Source: Artemisia argyi
Lineage: Eukaryota; Streptophyta; Magnoliopsida; Asterales; Asteraceae
Length of the DNA stretch: 64,000 bases
NCBI GenBank assembly: GCA_030686995.1
Contig: CM060687.1
Location: 172,403,090-172,467,089 of the forward strand
Reading direction: 5' to 3'
Part shown: piece by piece, positions 1-11,252 of the stretch
Layout: each line of letters begins with the position of its first letter
Numbering within the stretch: the first letter of the stretch is position 1
Notes under the pieces: generated by a model
What the model was told of the DNA's origin: nothing
Database searches by the model: none
What the model saw: the letters and a program-made list of their open reading frames with translations, nothing else
Position numbers and translations under genes: made by a program

Positions 1-187
1 CGGCTTATGGCTTTTGGGCTTATATTTCATAAGCTCGCTTTTTGTGGCTTATTATGAAACTTTTTGGCTTATATAAGCTTTATATAACATAATAAACTTA
101 CATAAGCCGAAAAGTTTCAAAAGAAGCCACAAAAAGTGATCTTATGAAACATAATCCGAAAAACCAAATAAGCCCTACGCCGGGTAT
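1..187. repeat. Foldback (MITE-like) inverted repeat, left edge possibly cut by window
   Basis: The two halves are imperfect reverse complements with arms of about 90 bases meeting near 85-90. The block TTTCATAAGCTCGCTTTTTG on the left pairs with CAAAAAGTGATCTTATGAAA on the right, and GGCTTATATAAGCTT pairs with a diverged partner just past the centre. The arms carry repeated GGCTTAT/ATAAGCC words. There is no coding potential. Target-site duplications cannot be judged because the left end coincides with the window start. It may be a non-autonomous DNA transposon or simply a long palindrome. Confidence 0.6.
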
Positions 188-1000
188 ATAAGTCGAAACA
201 AACACCCCTCAAAACACAAAACAACCCTTGATTTCAGAATCTGTCCCATTTTCCAGATTGCCATGATGCACGTAACATAAAAAGGCACGCCTTTCTACGT
301 CTAAAGGCGAATGAAGCTGCAACATAGATTTCTAGTAACAAACTTCTCCTAAATACATACATATTCATTTCAACAACATTTTCCCACAAAACCAACAAAA
401 TCCAAATTCAAATAAACTCAAATAACAAATTAAACAATATACGAAGCTCTCGTTTAGTTTTGGGCCCATCATTACTCGTATCAGGTTTCTTAAACCCTTT
501 GTTGGTTGGTCGTTTGATGATTTAAGTTTCTTTTTTGGACCATCAATCAGTCCTTATTTATCATTTTTATTAATGAAAAAAAGAGATTACAATACAAGTT
601 CTTCATGTACTTTACGAGTAATAATTAACTTGGCATAAGTAATTGGCAATGGTAGAATTGGGAATAGTAAAGGAATGGCGGCTGCGTGTCACCCACAAAG
701 AAAAAAACAAGTTATTGAAAGCGTTGTTAAGGGTCACTATCGTAAATATGAAATAAACAAAATGTAAGGGCATATATGTAATTTACTTTCTATTTTATGT
801 GGATGAATCAATTTTTCCCCTTCGCATATAGTACAGTACATCCATTGAATGTGGATATTAACTGTATAAGCTAATTACATAGTATAAACATTGACATTTT
901 GTCAAGAAGACTTGTTGACCCCAAAGCATACGGTAGGTGATAATAAGACTTTGATTCCATTCAAAAAAAAAATATTTTTTTTTTGAGGAGCTTGAAGGAA
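188..1000 (+). other. Upstream region of the receptor-kinase pseudogene
   Basis: AT-rich sequence with no supported gene. A TATAAAC at 893-899 lies about 105 bases before the first good ATG and is a plausible TATA box, but AT-rich sequence gives such matches by chance. The stretch just before the ATG (about 961-984) is an A-run followed by a T-run able to pair with each other. Confidence 0.3.
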
Positions 1001-2784
1001 ATGATTTTAATGGAGGAAGCAACCATACTTGTTCTTCTAGTTTTTTCACTCCACATGCAAAAAATATACACAGCCGAAATTGACATCATCTCAAACTCAA
1101 GCTTCTTGACAGAAAACGACACGCTGGTATCTCCTGGTAGAACATTTGAACTGGGATTCATCAAGCCAGGTAGCTCGGATAACACTTACGTTGGTATTTG
1201 GTATAAGCAAATTTCTGTTAAAACAGTGGTTTGGGTTGCCAACAGAGACTACCCCCTCACCAATGTATCATCAAGCATTTTAAGGATTGACAGTGTGGGA
1301 AATCTTGTTCTCAAGAACTATACCGATCATGTAGTGTGGTCATCCAACTCAACATCAACAGGAAATGCAACTGCACAGCTTTACGACTCTGGAAATCTAG
1401 TCATCACGGATCAAAACAGCATGAAGATTCTGTGGGAGAGTTTCAATTATCCAACGGATACTAATCTACCAGGCATGAAGTGTGGAAAAAATTACTTAAC
1501 AGGCGCCGAATGGCATTTAACATCATGGAAGAGTATTGATGATCCAGCTATAGGGGAATTCACCTGGAGCATGGACACACGTGGTTATCCTCACTTCGTA
1601 CTAAGAGATGGTTTGGAGGTCAAGTTTCGGCACGGACCATGGAATGGTGAATGGTTTAGTGGGTCATCCTGGCCTTCCAACAACACTTACTTTTCATACA
1701 ATACGGTTATTAATGAAAAATAGGCGGTTATCTTTTATAATATGTTAAACAATTCTGTCATATCGAAGTCCACCTTGACTTCTTCTGGGAATCTAGAACG
1801 TTCAGTGTGGCAAGAAGATAAGAAAATATGGGAGGTTATTGTGACATTACCAAAAGATATTTGTGACACGTACAAAATCTGTGGCCCTTATGGAAGCTGC
1901 AACACTGAAGACACGCAGAAATGTTCGTGCTTAGATGAGGCAAAATTTGAGCCGATAAACAAAAGGGGTTGGGTAACAGGAGATTGGACACGTGGTTGTG
2001 TGAGGAGAATACCGTTGGATTGCAAAAATGGAACAGATGGGTTTATCAAGTATTCTAATATAAAATTACCAGATACACAGACTTCGTGGTTTAACAATAC
2101 AATGTCTTTAACGGAATGTAAAGCAATATGCCTACTGAACTGCACTTGTATGGCATATGCAAATACTGATATCAGAGGCGAAGGAAGTGGTTGCTTGCTT
2201 TGGTTCAATGACTTATTAGATATCAGGGCAAGCTTGAAGGGTGGTCAAGATATATTTGTGAGAATGGCTTCCTCCGAATTAGGTAACCACCTGAATACCT
2301 TATGCTTTCTTCATGTTTATTTCCAAAAAAATAAATAAATAAATAAATAAGATAAAATAAAATCCATCTACTATCATGTAGTTTTTCTGTTTACTTTCAC
2401 GGTTGTTATGATCGAGTCTGTAAGTTGATTAACGATGCTCTTTTTGTCTTTTGGTGTTAAGATCATGCACTTACTCCATTGGTTTTCAAAAAGACCAGAG
2501 AAACAAACATCAAATTCATCTTGATTGGTGTCTTTTTGGTGGTTTTTGTGATAAGTTTGAGCACATGGTTGTGGTATGCTTGGAGAAAAAGACATCTTTC
2601 ACCAAAAACTGAGGAAGGTAAGATATTTGTAGAGTTTTAGCGATAAAGTGATCAGAATCGATTTAAAAATTAAACCATTTTTTTTTTAATGAAAATGTGA
2701 AATATATTAATACCGACAACTTAAGGATTACATGATGAATTCAAAAGGACATGAACATACTCAAAGTTCTTGATACTCAAAGGT

Positions 2785-2824
<40 letters not shown>

Positions 2825-4381
2825 ATTATTATAGTAATAAATTAAACCTAAAGTAATAAGCATGTTAAATGGTTCAGGGGGGTCACTAAATTTAGGTGAA
2901 AGCGGGAGAGAAGCCATGGAGCTACCATTGTTTAGCTTCTCTAGAGTAGCTAAAGCTACTGCTAATTTTTCACTCGATAATAAACTTGGAGAGGGTGGAT
3001 TTGGACCCGTCTATAAGGTAAATGAAGAATCTTATTTATTTGAATTTAGTTTGCGTCACATTAAGATTCGTCCGTTTGACTAATTGTTAGAGAAACATTC
3101 TAATTCATTATAGATAACTAAATTATGAAGCTAAAATGTTTAAGCGTGCCATTGATACAAAAATTATGAATGATAGTTACCTTTGAATTTTGTATAGTTT
3201 TTACATAAAAATTGGTAATCTTCAGGGTATGATAGAAGATGGGCAAGAAATTGCAGTTGAACGTCTCTCAAAGACTTCCAGTCAAGGAATTAATGAGTTC
3301 ATGAATGAAGTTATATGCATTTCAAAACTTCAGCACCGGAATCTTGTCAAGCTCCTCGGTTGTAGCTTCAAGGGGGACGAGAAGTTGCTGATATATGAAT
3401 ACATGCCAAACAGAAGCTTAGACGAGTTTATATTTGGTCAGTATCATATAATTTCCATTAAATCGACAATAGTAACTAACTAAAGGAAGATACTTTGAAC
3501 AACTAAACCTACAATGATGCATGTTCAGATAAAAGGCGAAGCACACTCCTTGATTGGACAATGAGACTCAACATCATCAAAGGAATTGCGCGGGGACTTC
3601 TTTATCTTCATCAAGATTCACGATTAAGAATTATTCACAGAGATCTTAAAGCTAGCAATATTCTGCTAGATGTGGATATGAACCCAAAAATATCAGACTT
3701 TGGGATAGCTAGAAGCTTTGGAGGAAATGAAACTGAAGCTAACACCGAGAGAGTTGTTGGTACCTAGTAAGATACAACATTCTGGTTTTATCTTCATTCG
3801 CTTTATGTTAAGTTCGTTCATTAAGACTTGTAAACATTGTTCTATGTGTAGCGGTTACATGTCACCAGAGTATGCGCTAGATGGTCTTTTCTCAATATAG
3901 TCAGATGTTTTTAGCTTTGGTGTATTAGTGCTGGAGATTGTGAGTGGGAAGAGAAACAGGGGATTTGTTCATTCTGAGCATAACATTAATCTTATTGGAT
4001 ATGTAAGTTGCTTGATTTTCAAATTTATCCGGCATAACTCTACTGCCTAATAAATAAATCCGCATTTATATTTAGGCATGGAGGATGCATAGTGAAGGAA
4101 AGTCAATGGAACTCCTGGATTCAAGTTTTGCTGAGGCAAGCAATCCATCGGAAGTTTTAAGATCGATAGAAGTTGGCTTATTATGTGTACAACAAAGTCC
4201 AGAAGACAGGCCAAACATGTCGTCGGTGGTTTTCATGTTAGGCAATGAAGGTGCATTGCCAAAACCCAAACAGCCAGCATTTTTCACAGATAGGAACTTA
4301 CTTGGTACTGCTTTCTCTTCAACCTCTTATCCAACAAGTTCAAGCAATGAATTAACTTTAACAGAGATAGCTGCCCGATAG
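1001..4381 (+). pseudogene. G-type lectin S-receptor-like Ser/Thr kinase, pseudogene with two nonsense codons
   Basis: Plasma-membrane S-domain receptor kinase of the SRK/ARK type. Seven exons fit by GT-AG splice sites and reading phase: 1001-2282, 2462-2617, 2878-3017, 3226-3436, 3529-3766, 3852-4002, 4076-4381, together 827 codons plus stop. Order: signal peptide (1-23), B-lectin domain with VVWVANRD (~28-150), S-locus glycoprotein domain, EGF-like Cys cluster (~290-310), PAN domain (~335-415), membrane segment (~442-466), kinase (~515-790) with GEGGFG, HRD (633-635) and DFG (653-655), and a short tail. The start is the ATG at 1001 (or 1010); the frame is also open upstream to 983 but without an ATG. 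Breaks: TAG at 1721-1723 (codon 241, in frame with the sequence after it) and TAG at 3898-3900 (codon 692, where the family usually has Lys). The beta-3 VAIK lysine is Glu (GAA 3259-3261). The apparent stop at 3765-3767 spans a splice donor and is not a break. A translated product would be a 240-residue lectin fragment. Confidence 0.93.
2787..2818 (+). repeat. Poly(T) tract in intron 2 of the kinase pseudogene
   Basis: A run of about 32 T's close to the 3' end of intron 2, upstream of the TTCAG acceptor at 2877. It may extend the polypyrimidine tract or mark the tail of a small retroposon inserted on the minus strand; nothing else supports the latter. An (AAAT)n microsatellite lies in intron 1 near 2326-2350. 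Confidence 0.6.
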
Positions 4382-5129
4382 AAAGCACTAATGACACTTC
4401 CATTATAGCGTGTTTATGTTCCTTTTCTTCTTACCTTCATGTACAAGCTAATAAATATAGTAATAGATCAAAGTTACTTTAAAGTTACCTAGCTGGTTTA
4501 AAGTGGGATAATGTTACATTTATTCACTAGATAATCAGTTTCGCCTACCAATCTCTGTTGTTTCCCAGAGAAAAAAGGGGACTTAATTGCTAACATTCAA
4601 AGAATTATGCAAGACGTAGGGATGGAGCCAGAATTTGTAATAACGGGAATTGTGTCCTAGATTAAATGTCAACCTCTCTTTTGACTTATCCTGAAATAAG
4701 CGTCTACTTCTATGTTTCGAACAATCAAAACGTATTTCAAAAAAAAAAAAAAAATGATGATGATAGAAGACAGTTGCTATCCATGAGTACAACAACAACA
4801 ATACCCAATACCACCAAAGCGAGGTAACTTGTCTACAAAAACCATGTATAGCGTTAAATGTTCAGTACATGGAATAAGGTCATATTGAAATAATGATTAA
4901 GAAAAAACAAAACTTTGACTTGCAAATTATAGCATAAACATGTTGTTTACAAACTTAAACTACCATCTTATGGCATATAGTTCAGACTATAATTCTGTGA
5001 AGCAAGTAAAACTGCAATGAACGCCTAGTTCTGAACTCATCTGGCTCGGTTGTTTAGCCTGATTTTTTTAATTGGTTGATTATGCTCGGGTAACTTGAGG
5101 ACACCTTCTTTCAGTAAAGTAACTTGTGG
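4382..5129. other. 3' flank of the kinase pseudogene, no gene
   Basis: Contains an AATAAA-like word near 4449 that could serve polyadenylation of the upstream gene, an A-run at about 4740-4754 and an ACAACAACAACAATACC stretch at about 4788-4804. No open reading frame with recognisable content on either strand. Confidence 0.4.
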
Positions 5130-5461
5130 ACATGTCGCCGGGAATATAATTATCCCGTCGACTGTCGACGGGAACGTAAACCAAACACAGTAATTAACGT
5201 TAATCATACGTTAATTACTCTTTGATTCGTGATTTATATTATCCTGTCGACATGTCGACGGGAGTATATTAGCGGGATAATTTCGCGCCCAATAAGTTTG
5301 GGCAATTATTGAGGTTGAAAACTTTGACCAATATGTTCCCGTCGACATGTCGACGGGAGCATATCAACCCGAAAAATTGAACGCGTTTGGCCTCGGTTAA
5401 GCGTTTTTTTTTTTGTCGTTTTCTGCATATTCCTGATAACATTGTGTCGACGGGACGACCT
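5130..5461. repeat. Cluster of GTCGAC palindromes (3 full, 2 partial)
   Basis: Three near-identical palindromes with the core CCGTCGACATGTCGACGG or its one-base-shorter form lie at 5153-5173, 5242-5263 and 5337-5358. Degenerate half copies lie at about 5130-5142 and 5445-5455. The copies are spaced by roughly 70-95 bases of unrelated AT-rich DNA, so they are dispersed rather than tandem. The stretch looks like part of a non-coding retroelement or other repeat, but I found no boundaries. No coding content. Confidence 0.75.
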
Positions 5462-5984
5462 TCGTCGCCTGTTCTCCTGTTTCTTGTAGTGTAAGCACCT
5501 TAGGATCCGTGGTTTCCATGTATGTGCATACTACCTTTGCACTATAAAACAGTTTTCCACTAACAGTCAATTTACATATTATGACTCTCCTTAGAGGTGA
5601 AGACATGGTAGGTTTGGGTGACGGGTCAACAATTAGTGTGGGTCAGATTGAAATGAAAGTAAACACATTTGTTTGAATAACAAACTTAAAACATGATTAC
5701 TTTTTCATTGACCACAAATCTTTTTGACTTTTTGTTCAATTATAACCGATGGAATTGACCATTACGATACATCAATCAGAAAGAGAGAAAAAGTATAAAG
5801 GCTCTAAGAAAAATCAACTCCAGATAAACAGCATTTCTTTCGTCTTGTGAACAATACTTAGCACAAGTCTAAAGCAGAAAAAAGGTTATATTAGTACATG
5901 TACATGTGTAAATGAAAATCACGTCAAAAGGCTAAACATAATAAATCTTTATTATTAACCTGAAGCACACGGCAAGAAACATGG
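5462..5984. other. Intergenic, nothing recognised
   Basis: AT-rich DNA without convincing open reading frames, inverted repeats or element ends. Confidence 0.4.
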
Positions 5985-6610
5985 GAGCCAGTAACCTTAA
6001 AACATATTCAAAAACTTGTTAACGAAGATTAAAACTTTAATTAAGACATGTGCCCCTCGTAAAACATGCATCAATATATACATACTTGGATCTATCTCCC
6101 TTTCCAATATTGCGACGCGTCATCTTTTCCCAGAGGGGGCTCGAGGGGTGTGCAAGTGGTGTTATTGCATCGACCTACACTTAAAATGGGTCACATTTTT
6201 CTTAGTCTTGTTTATAAATACGTTAGATATAAAACATATATGATGCGTATAATTCAAGTTTACATACAATTTATCTTTAATTTACAAATGTAATGAGCCG
6301 GCAACCTTAAAACATATTCAAAAACTTGTTAACGAATTAAAACTTTAATTAAGACATGTGCCTCACGTAAAACGTGCATCAATAATTCAATATACATACT
6401 TGGATCTATCTTCCTTTCCAATATTGTGACGCGTCATCTTTTCCCAGAAGGGGCTCGAGGGGTGTGCAAGTGGTGTTATCGCATTGACCTACACTTAAAA
6501 TGGCCACATTTTTCTCAGTCTTGTTTATAAATACGTTAGATATTAAACATATATGATGCGTGTAATTCAAGTTTACCTACAATTTATCTTTAATTTACAA
6601 ATGTAATGAG
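5985..6610. repeat. Tandem duplication, two copies of about 310 bp
   Basis: 5985-6297 and 6295-6610 are direct repeats offset by about 310 bases. Both run from an AACCTTAAAACATATTC block through GACGCGTCATCTTTTCCCAG to CAAATGTAATGAG, with few substitutions and small indels. The short reading frames at 6016-6293 are by-products of the repeat, since the second copy does not keep them. Recent local duplication is the simplest explanation. Confidence 0.88.
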
Positions 6611-6696
6611 GCCTCTTTCTTGTTATTGCCTAAGATCACCAAAAACCATAGGACGGCCTTGTCTTTTTTCATAGTAAAATACTTATGGTGATAATT

Positions 6697-6818
6697 AATA
6701 TTGCTCATTTCAAATAAGTTCGATATAGAAAAAGAAAGAAATGCAATTAATAAATTTAATATTGCTCATTTCAATAAGTTTGAATATAGAAAAAGAAAGA
6801 AATGCAATTAATAAATTT
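6697..6818. repeat. Tandem duplication, two copies of about 61 bp
   Basis: The block starting TAATATTGCTCATTTCA and ending GCAATTAATAAATTT occurs twice with a period of 61 bases, including a purine-rich AGAAAAAGAAAGAAA run in each copy. Around it (6611-6696 and 6819-7264) I see only AT-rich intergenic DNA. Confidence 0.85.
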
Positions 6819-7264
6819 GAATGTACGTCAATATAAGGCTATTGAAGACTAAGGGCTAAGCCTTTTAGATTTAAGGAATGGTTTGATTATATAAGTTAAT
6901 TGTTTGGTTCAAGTTTTTGGAATTGAAGTGGATCCAGTAATGATAAATTGATTCATGACGCATGGGGTATCCTTGGCAAATTCAAACTTATAATTGGCCC
7001 CATATTTATATCCTTACTCACAATCTATACATAAATTAATTATTAAAAAATGAAACTGCCTCACTTTCTTTTCAATAAATTATATATCAACTATTAAAAT
7101 AAACATTTAAATAAAATATATTTTGGTTCTCTTACCTCATTTTCTTTCATTTTAAACCGAATTCAAATCCAATTTTAAATCCTTTTACAAACCAAACGGG
7201 CCCTAATAAAGTTAATAAATAATGGTTGACAAAGGGTCCTACTAAATAAAGACTCATAGTTGGT

Positions 7265-7451
7265 GGGTCCTACTAAATAAAGACCGAATACATTACACAA
7301 GCACTAGTCAAACTTTTACTTTTTTATAAAAGAAATAAAAACACATTAGAAATACAAAGGGTCCTATTAAATAAACACGAAATACATTATACAAGCACTA
7401 GTCAAACTTTTACTTTTTTATTGAAAGAATAAAAACACATTAGAAATAGAA
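7265..7451. repeat. Tandem duplication, two copies of about 94 bp
   Basis: Each unit starts GGGTCCTA(C/T)TAAATAAA, passes through ACAAGCACTAGTCAAAC and ends CACATTAGAAATA. An additional partial copy of the first 20 bases precedes at about 7233. Non-coding. Confidence 0.85.
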
Positions 7452-7499
7452 ACCCTTTAGTGCAGGCAATTTTATTACACATATTAAATAACTTACGAC

Positions 7500-7680
7500 C
7501 GTTTTTTTTTTTTTTTTTTTTTTTTGGTAACTATGATTTCCGACCTTATGGCCGACTAATTCACGGGGTTTGAACCTACCGCCACACACACTCAAACCAG
7601 GTAAAGCCCTCCCTTTTCAGGAGGTTGGCGTGGTCACTTAAAGTTGTTTGCACCTAGCAGGAATTGAACTTAACATGAAT
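7500..7680 (-). mobile_element. Possible SINE, minus strand
   Basis: Read on the minus strand, the segment ends in a run of about 25 A's (T-run 7501-7525 on the plus strand). It carries GGTTCAAACCCC at about 7565-7577, which fits an RNA polymerase III B box (GGTTCRANNCC). An A-box candidate upstream is not clear and I could not find flanking target duplications. It could also be another A-tailed retroposon or an ordinary repeat. Confidence 0.35.
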
Positions 7681-8170
7681 TTTTTTAACACACGCTTTAG
7701 ACATAATTTAATATCATAATAAAACTGGTAATATGTTTTGAAAATTTTTTTGCACTATGTCTATTTAATCATAATTTAATATTATAGTAAAACATGTAAT
7801 ATGTTTTTTGAAATATTTGCACTATGTTTGTAACGAGGATTAAATATTCGCATGTTGTGGCGGTGTATTGTTTGATCAATTAAATCGTTTAATTAATTAA
7901 CTTTCTTTGTACCAAAAATATTGTATATGTGTGTATAATGTGTTTTCATACATTTTCATACAATTAAATTGTATAATGCAATTTATGTTCTTTATCTATT
8001 ACCTTCTATATTATTCAAACAATTGTAATCATTTTAACTTATTATATGAGATCGTAGTGATTGCCTACGTGAATAGTGACCATTATATTAGAGTTGTGTT
8101 ACAGGAAAGTTTTCTTTTACGGCTTTACCGTTAACTCATCCACTTTAGATCACATATAGAAATAATATTG
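7681..8170. other. AT-rich intergenic, nothing recognised
   Basis: Contains only short frames typical of AT-rich DNA. A short motif around ATATGTTTT with TTTGCACTATGT is repeated at about 7731-7756 and 7799-7827, a weak tandem repeat. Confidence 0.4.
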
Positions 8171-8643
8171 CATATGGATGGGAAGACAAATATGTTAGTT
8201 TGTCGAAATGATTTTCGCGAATATTATTATCGTGCTCCTGAAAATTATGATCTAACTTAATATAATTATGTAACACTCTCGTGATTGAAAAAGTGAATGA
8301 AAATTACTTAATAACAGTTTTAACATTTAATTTTGAATTTCATATTTATAAATTTGTTTATTTTATAATTGGATAAGGAAAAAAGAAAAATTAAATATAA
8401 GTAATGATTATATTAATTAAAGTGCTTAAAATGATCAGTTAAAATATTTTAATAATTATATCATCATTAGGGCATATGGATGGGAAGACAAATATGTTAG
8501 TTCGTCAAAATGATTTTTGCGAATATTATTATCATGCTCCTGAAAGTTATGATCTAACTTAATATAATTTTGTAACACTCTCGAGTTTGAAAAAATGAAT
8601 GAAAATTACTTAATAAAAGTTGCAATATTTAATTTTGAATTAT

Positions 8644-8645
<2 letters not shown>
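8171..8645. repeat. 302-bp tandem repeat: unit 1 complete, unit 2 interrupted
   Basis: Unit 1 spans about 8171-8472 and unit 2 starts at 8473 (shared start CATATGGATGGGAAGACAAA). Unit 2 stops matching at about 8645, where a (TA)n tract begins. The missing tail of unit 2 (GGATAAGGAAAAAA through ATTATATCATCATTAG) is at 26494-26600, beyond the insertions. The pre-insertion locus was therefore two tandem units. Confidence 0.85.

Positions 8646-8646
<1 letters not shown>

Positions 8647-8706
<60 letters not shown>
8647..8706. repeat. (TA)n microsatellite, left flank of insertion cluster
   Basis: Uninterrupted TA repeat immediately left of foldback element A. It sits where unit 1 of the local tandem repeat has the sequence TTTATAAATTTG, so it grew from an AT-rich seed inside unit 2. 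Confidence 0.9.
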
Positions 8707-8709
<3 letters not shown>

Positions 8710-9929
8710 AAGCGTTCAAATGAGAATCCTAAATTTTGTGAGAACGCGAGAAGCAATCCTAACAACTCATTTTATCCTCCTTTAACTTTAATCTAATAGC
8801 TAATATTAGTTAATCAACTTTTTGAAAATTTCTTAAAAAATTATGAAAAATTTTAAAAAAAAATTCGAAAATTTTCAAAAAATTTTGGAAAAAAAATTTC
8901 GAAAAACTTTTTTCGAAAAAAATTTTCGAAAAACTTTTTTTTTCGAAAAAAAAAAATTTGAATTTTTTTTTTTCAAAAATTTTTTTTTTCAAAAATTTTT
9001 TTTTCGAATATCGAAAATTTTTTTAGTAAATTATTTTTCGAAAATTTTTTTTTCGAAAAATTTTCAAAAATTTTTTTTCAAAAAACTTTTTTTTCGAAAA
9101 TTTTTTTTGAAATTTTTTTTTTCGAAAAAAATAATTTCGAATTTTTTTTCCGAAATAAAATTTTTCGAAAATTTTTTTTCGTAATTTATTTTTCCGAAAT
9201 TATTTTTTTTTTTGAAAATTTTTTTCGTCACACGTTAAAAAAATTTGAAAATTTTCACGAAATTTTTTTTGTCACGTTTGAAAAAAAAAATCGTCACATG
9301 TGAAAAAAAAATTCGTCGCATGTAATTTTTTTTCGTCACATGTGAAAAAAAAAATCCGTCACATGTGAAAAAAAAAATTTCTTCACATGCGAAAAAAAAT
9401 TTGGAAATTTTCACGAAATTTTTTTGTCACGTTTGAAAAAAAAATTCGTCACATGTTAAAAAAAAATTCCGTCACATGTGAAAAAAAAAATTTCGTCACA
9501 TGTGAAAAAAATTTTGGAAATTTTCGCGAAATTTTTGTCACGTGTGAAAAAAAAATTCGTCACATGTGAAAAAAAAATTTCGTCGCATGTAAATTTTTTT
9601 TTTCATCACATGTGAAAAAAAATTCCGTCACATGTGAAAAAAAAATTTGAAAATTTTTCAAAAAAATTTTCGAAATTTTTTTGAAAATTTTTCAAAAAAT
9701 TTTTTGAAAATTTCTTGAAAATTTTACAAAAAATTTTTGAAAATTTTTCAAAAAAAAATTCAAAAATTTTTTGAAATTTTTACAAAATTTTTTTGAAATT
9801 TTTTTTAAATTTTTCAAAAAAAATAGTTAGCTAATAATAGCTATTAGATCAAAGTTTAAGGAGGATAAAATGAGTGGCTAGGATTAGTTCTCGCGTTCTC
9901 ACAAAAATTAGATTTCTCACATAAATGAC

Positions 9930-9932
<3 letters not shown>
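8707..9932. mobile_element. Foldback element A in (TA)n (non-autonomous)
   Basis: Terminal inverted repeats of about 100 bases: GTGAGAACGCGAGAA near 8740-8754 is mirrored by TTCTCGCGTTCTCAC near 9888-9902, and TCATTTTATCCTCCTTTAA on the left pairs with the right-end AGTTTAAGGAGGATAAAATG. Both ends abut TA repeats. The interior is low-complexity A and T runs joined by TTCGAA words, plus an array of CACATGTG units. There is no coding capacity; the Lys/Phe-rich frames across it are artefacts of A/T runs. A MITE-like DNA element is the best reading. Confidence 0.75.
9220..9640. repeat. Degenerate array of CGTCACATGTG + A-run units inside element A
   Basis: Eight exact CACATGTG palindromes (9295, 9337, 9360, 9473, 9497, 9561, 9607, 9629) and several one-base variants, each usually preceded by CGT or CCGT and followed by 7-10 A's, at spacings of about 22-110 bases. 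The units are imperfect and interleaved with AAATTTTCACGAAATTTT blocks. Confidence 0.75.

Positions 9933-10008
<76 letters not shown>
9933..10008. repeat. (TA)n microsatellite between elements A and B
   Basis: Pure TA repeat serving as the right flank of element A and the left flank of MITE B. Confidence 0.9.
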
Positions 10009-10011
<3 letters not shown>

Positions 10012-11252
10012 GAGGGTTATTGTGAGATCATGCTTAAAGTTTTAAAAGTAAAACCTAATTTATACCGTTGGATCATTGTATGATGTGTTGGATGAGATTA
10101 ACATTAAATGAGTGACATTATTGTAACAAAAAATGGTTTCAAGGGAATTTTGGACAATTCAAATCCAAATGTGGTCAATCTTTTATCACATTTTCGTCTA
10201 CTTTTTTACACAAAAATCTGGTAAACATTTTTTTATAGATTAAACTGTTACACAAACGAAAATATTAAATGTATCACCAAACAAAACTAAAATTTTTTAA
10301 AACACCGGAATTCTATGCACCTATCGAAACCGAACATTATGTACCAACAAATTCCGGCACACCGGAAAAATCAACGAAATAAATCTATGTACCAAGATGG
10401 TCATAGATCCGGTACACCGGATATCACATTCTATTATACCAAATACACAACAATCTTACAAACATCAAATATACCAATAATCTTACAAAAAATCTGCTAT
10501 TACAAAATAAATCTCCTATAAACACATCTGTATAGCAACAAAATAAGTATGATAAATATACACATCTATGTACCCATCGTCCGAAACCTATCGTGTACCA
10601 AGATCCACCATGGCGGCGCAAGGGTTTCACCATGGCAGATCCACCATGGCGAAGGCAGATGTTTAACCATGGGAGATCCACCATGGCGGCGACAACAACA
10701 ACACTTGGGATTTTTGTGGTGTTTTACCGAACATCCGGCGGGATAATGAAGCCTCGCCAGAAAAATCACAATGTATCCGGTGTACCGGGCTACCGGCGAC
10801 AACATACTTCAAACGAAATGACCAGATCTGTAAAAAAAATAAATAAACAGGATGAGGATCCGACCCATTTGGTTGTACACACCATCGATGCATAAACCGA
10901 CCAAGATGAGGATCCGACGCTGAAAACGGATCTAAAGCTGACGCTGGAACCAAACGAGAGTGGGTTGGTTTTCAGGCACGAAGAGAGGTGAGATGGTGGT
11001 GGCTTTTAGTTGCTGGAAAATGAGAAAGTTTAGATGGAGGCCGGTTGTTTTGGTGAGAAAGAGAAAAGAAGAAGTGAGTAAATAAATGGTTAGGCATTAT
11101 TAGGGTTATGAATTGGTGAATTCCTAATATACCATTTTTATTTAATTTTTAAATTAAACTATTTAATTAATAAATGAGACACTTGTCTTAATTTGATTGG
11201 TTCTTAAATGGGTCTTACTTTTAGAACTTTAAAGTTGGTCTTATTTGATCTC

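Noticed and set aside
983..1000. Receptor-kinase start at 983
   Set aside because: It would need a TTG start codon. The ATG at 1001 or 1010 gives a normal signal peptide.
3765..3767. A third nonsense codon (TAG) in the receptor kinase after VVGT
   Set aside because: The donor TA/GTAAGA splits this codon; joined to the next exon (C/GGTTAC) it encodes the conserved YGYMSPEYA segment.
8810..9184. Open frames rich in Lys, Phe and Asn on both strands
   Set aside because: They come from A-runs, T-runs and TTCGAA words in foldback element A and have no protein-like composition.
10315..10953. Several 65-100-residue frames in MITE B as a captured gene
   Set aside because: Overlapping frames on both strands caused by GC-rich palindromes; no one frame is long or recognisable.
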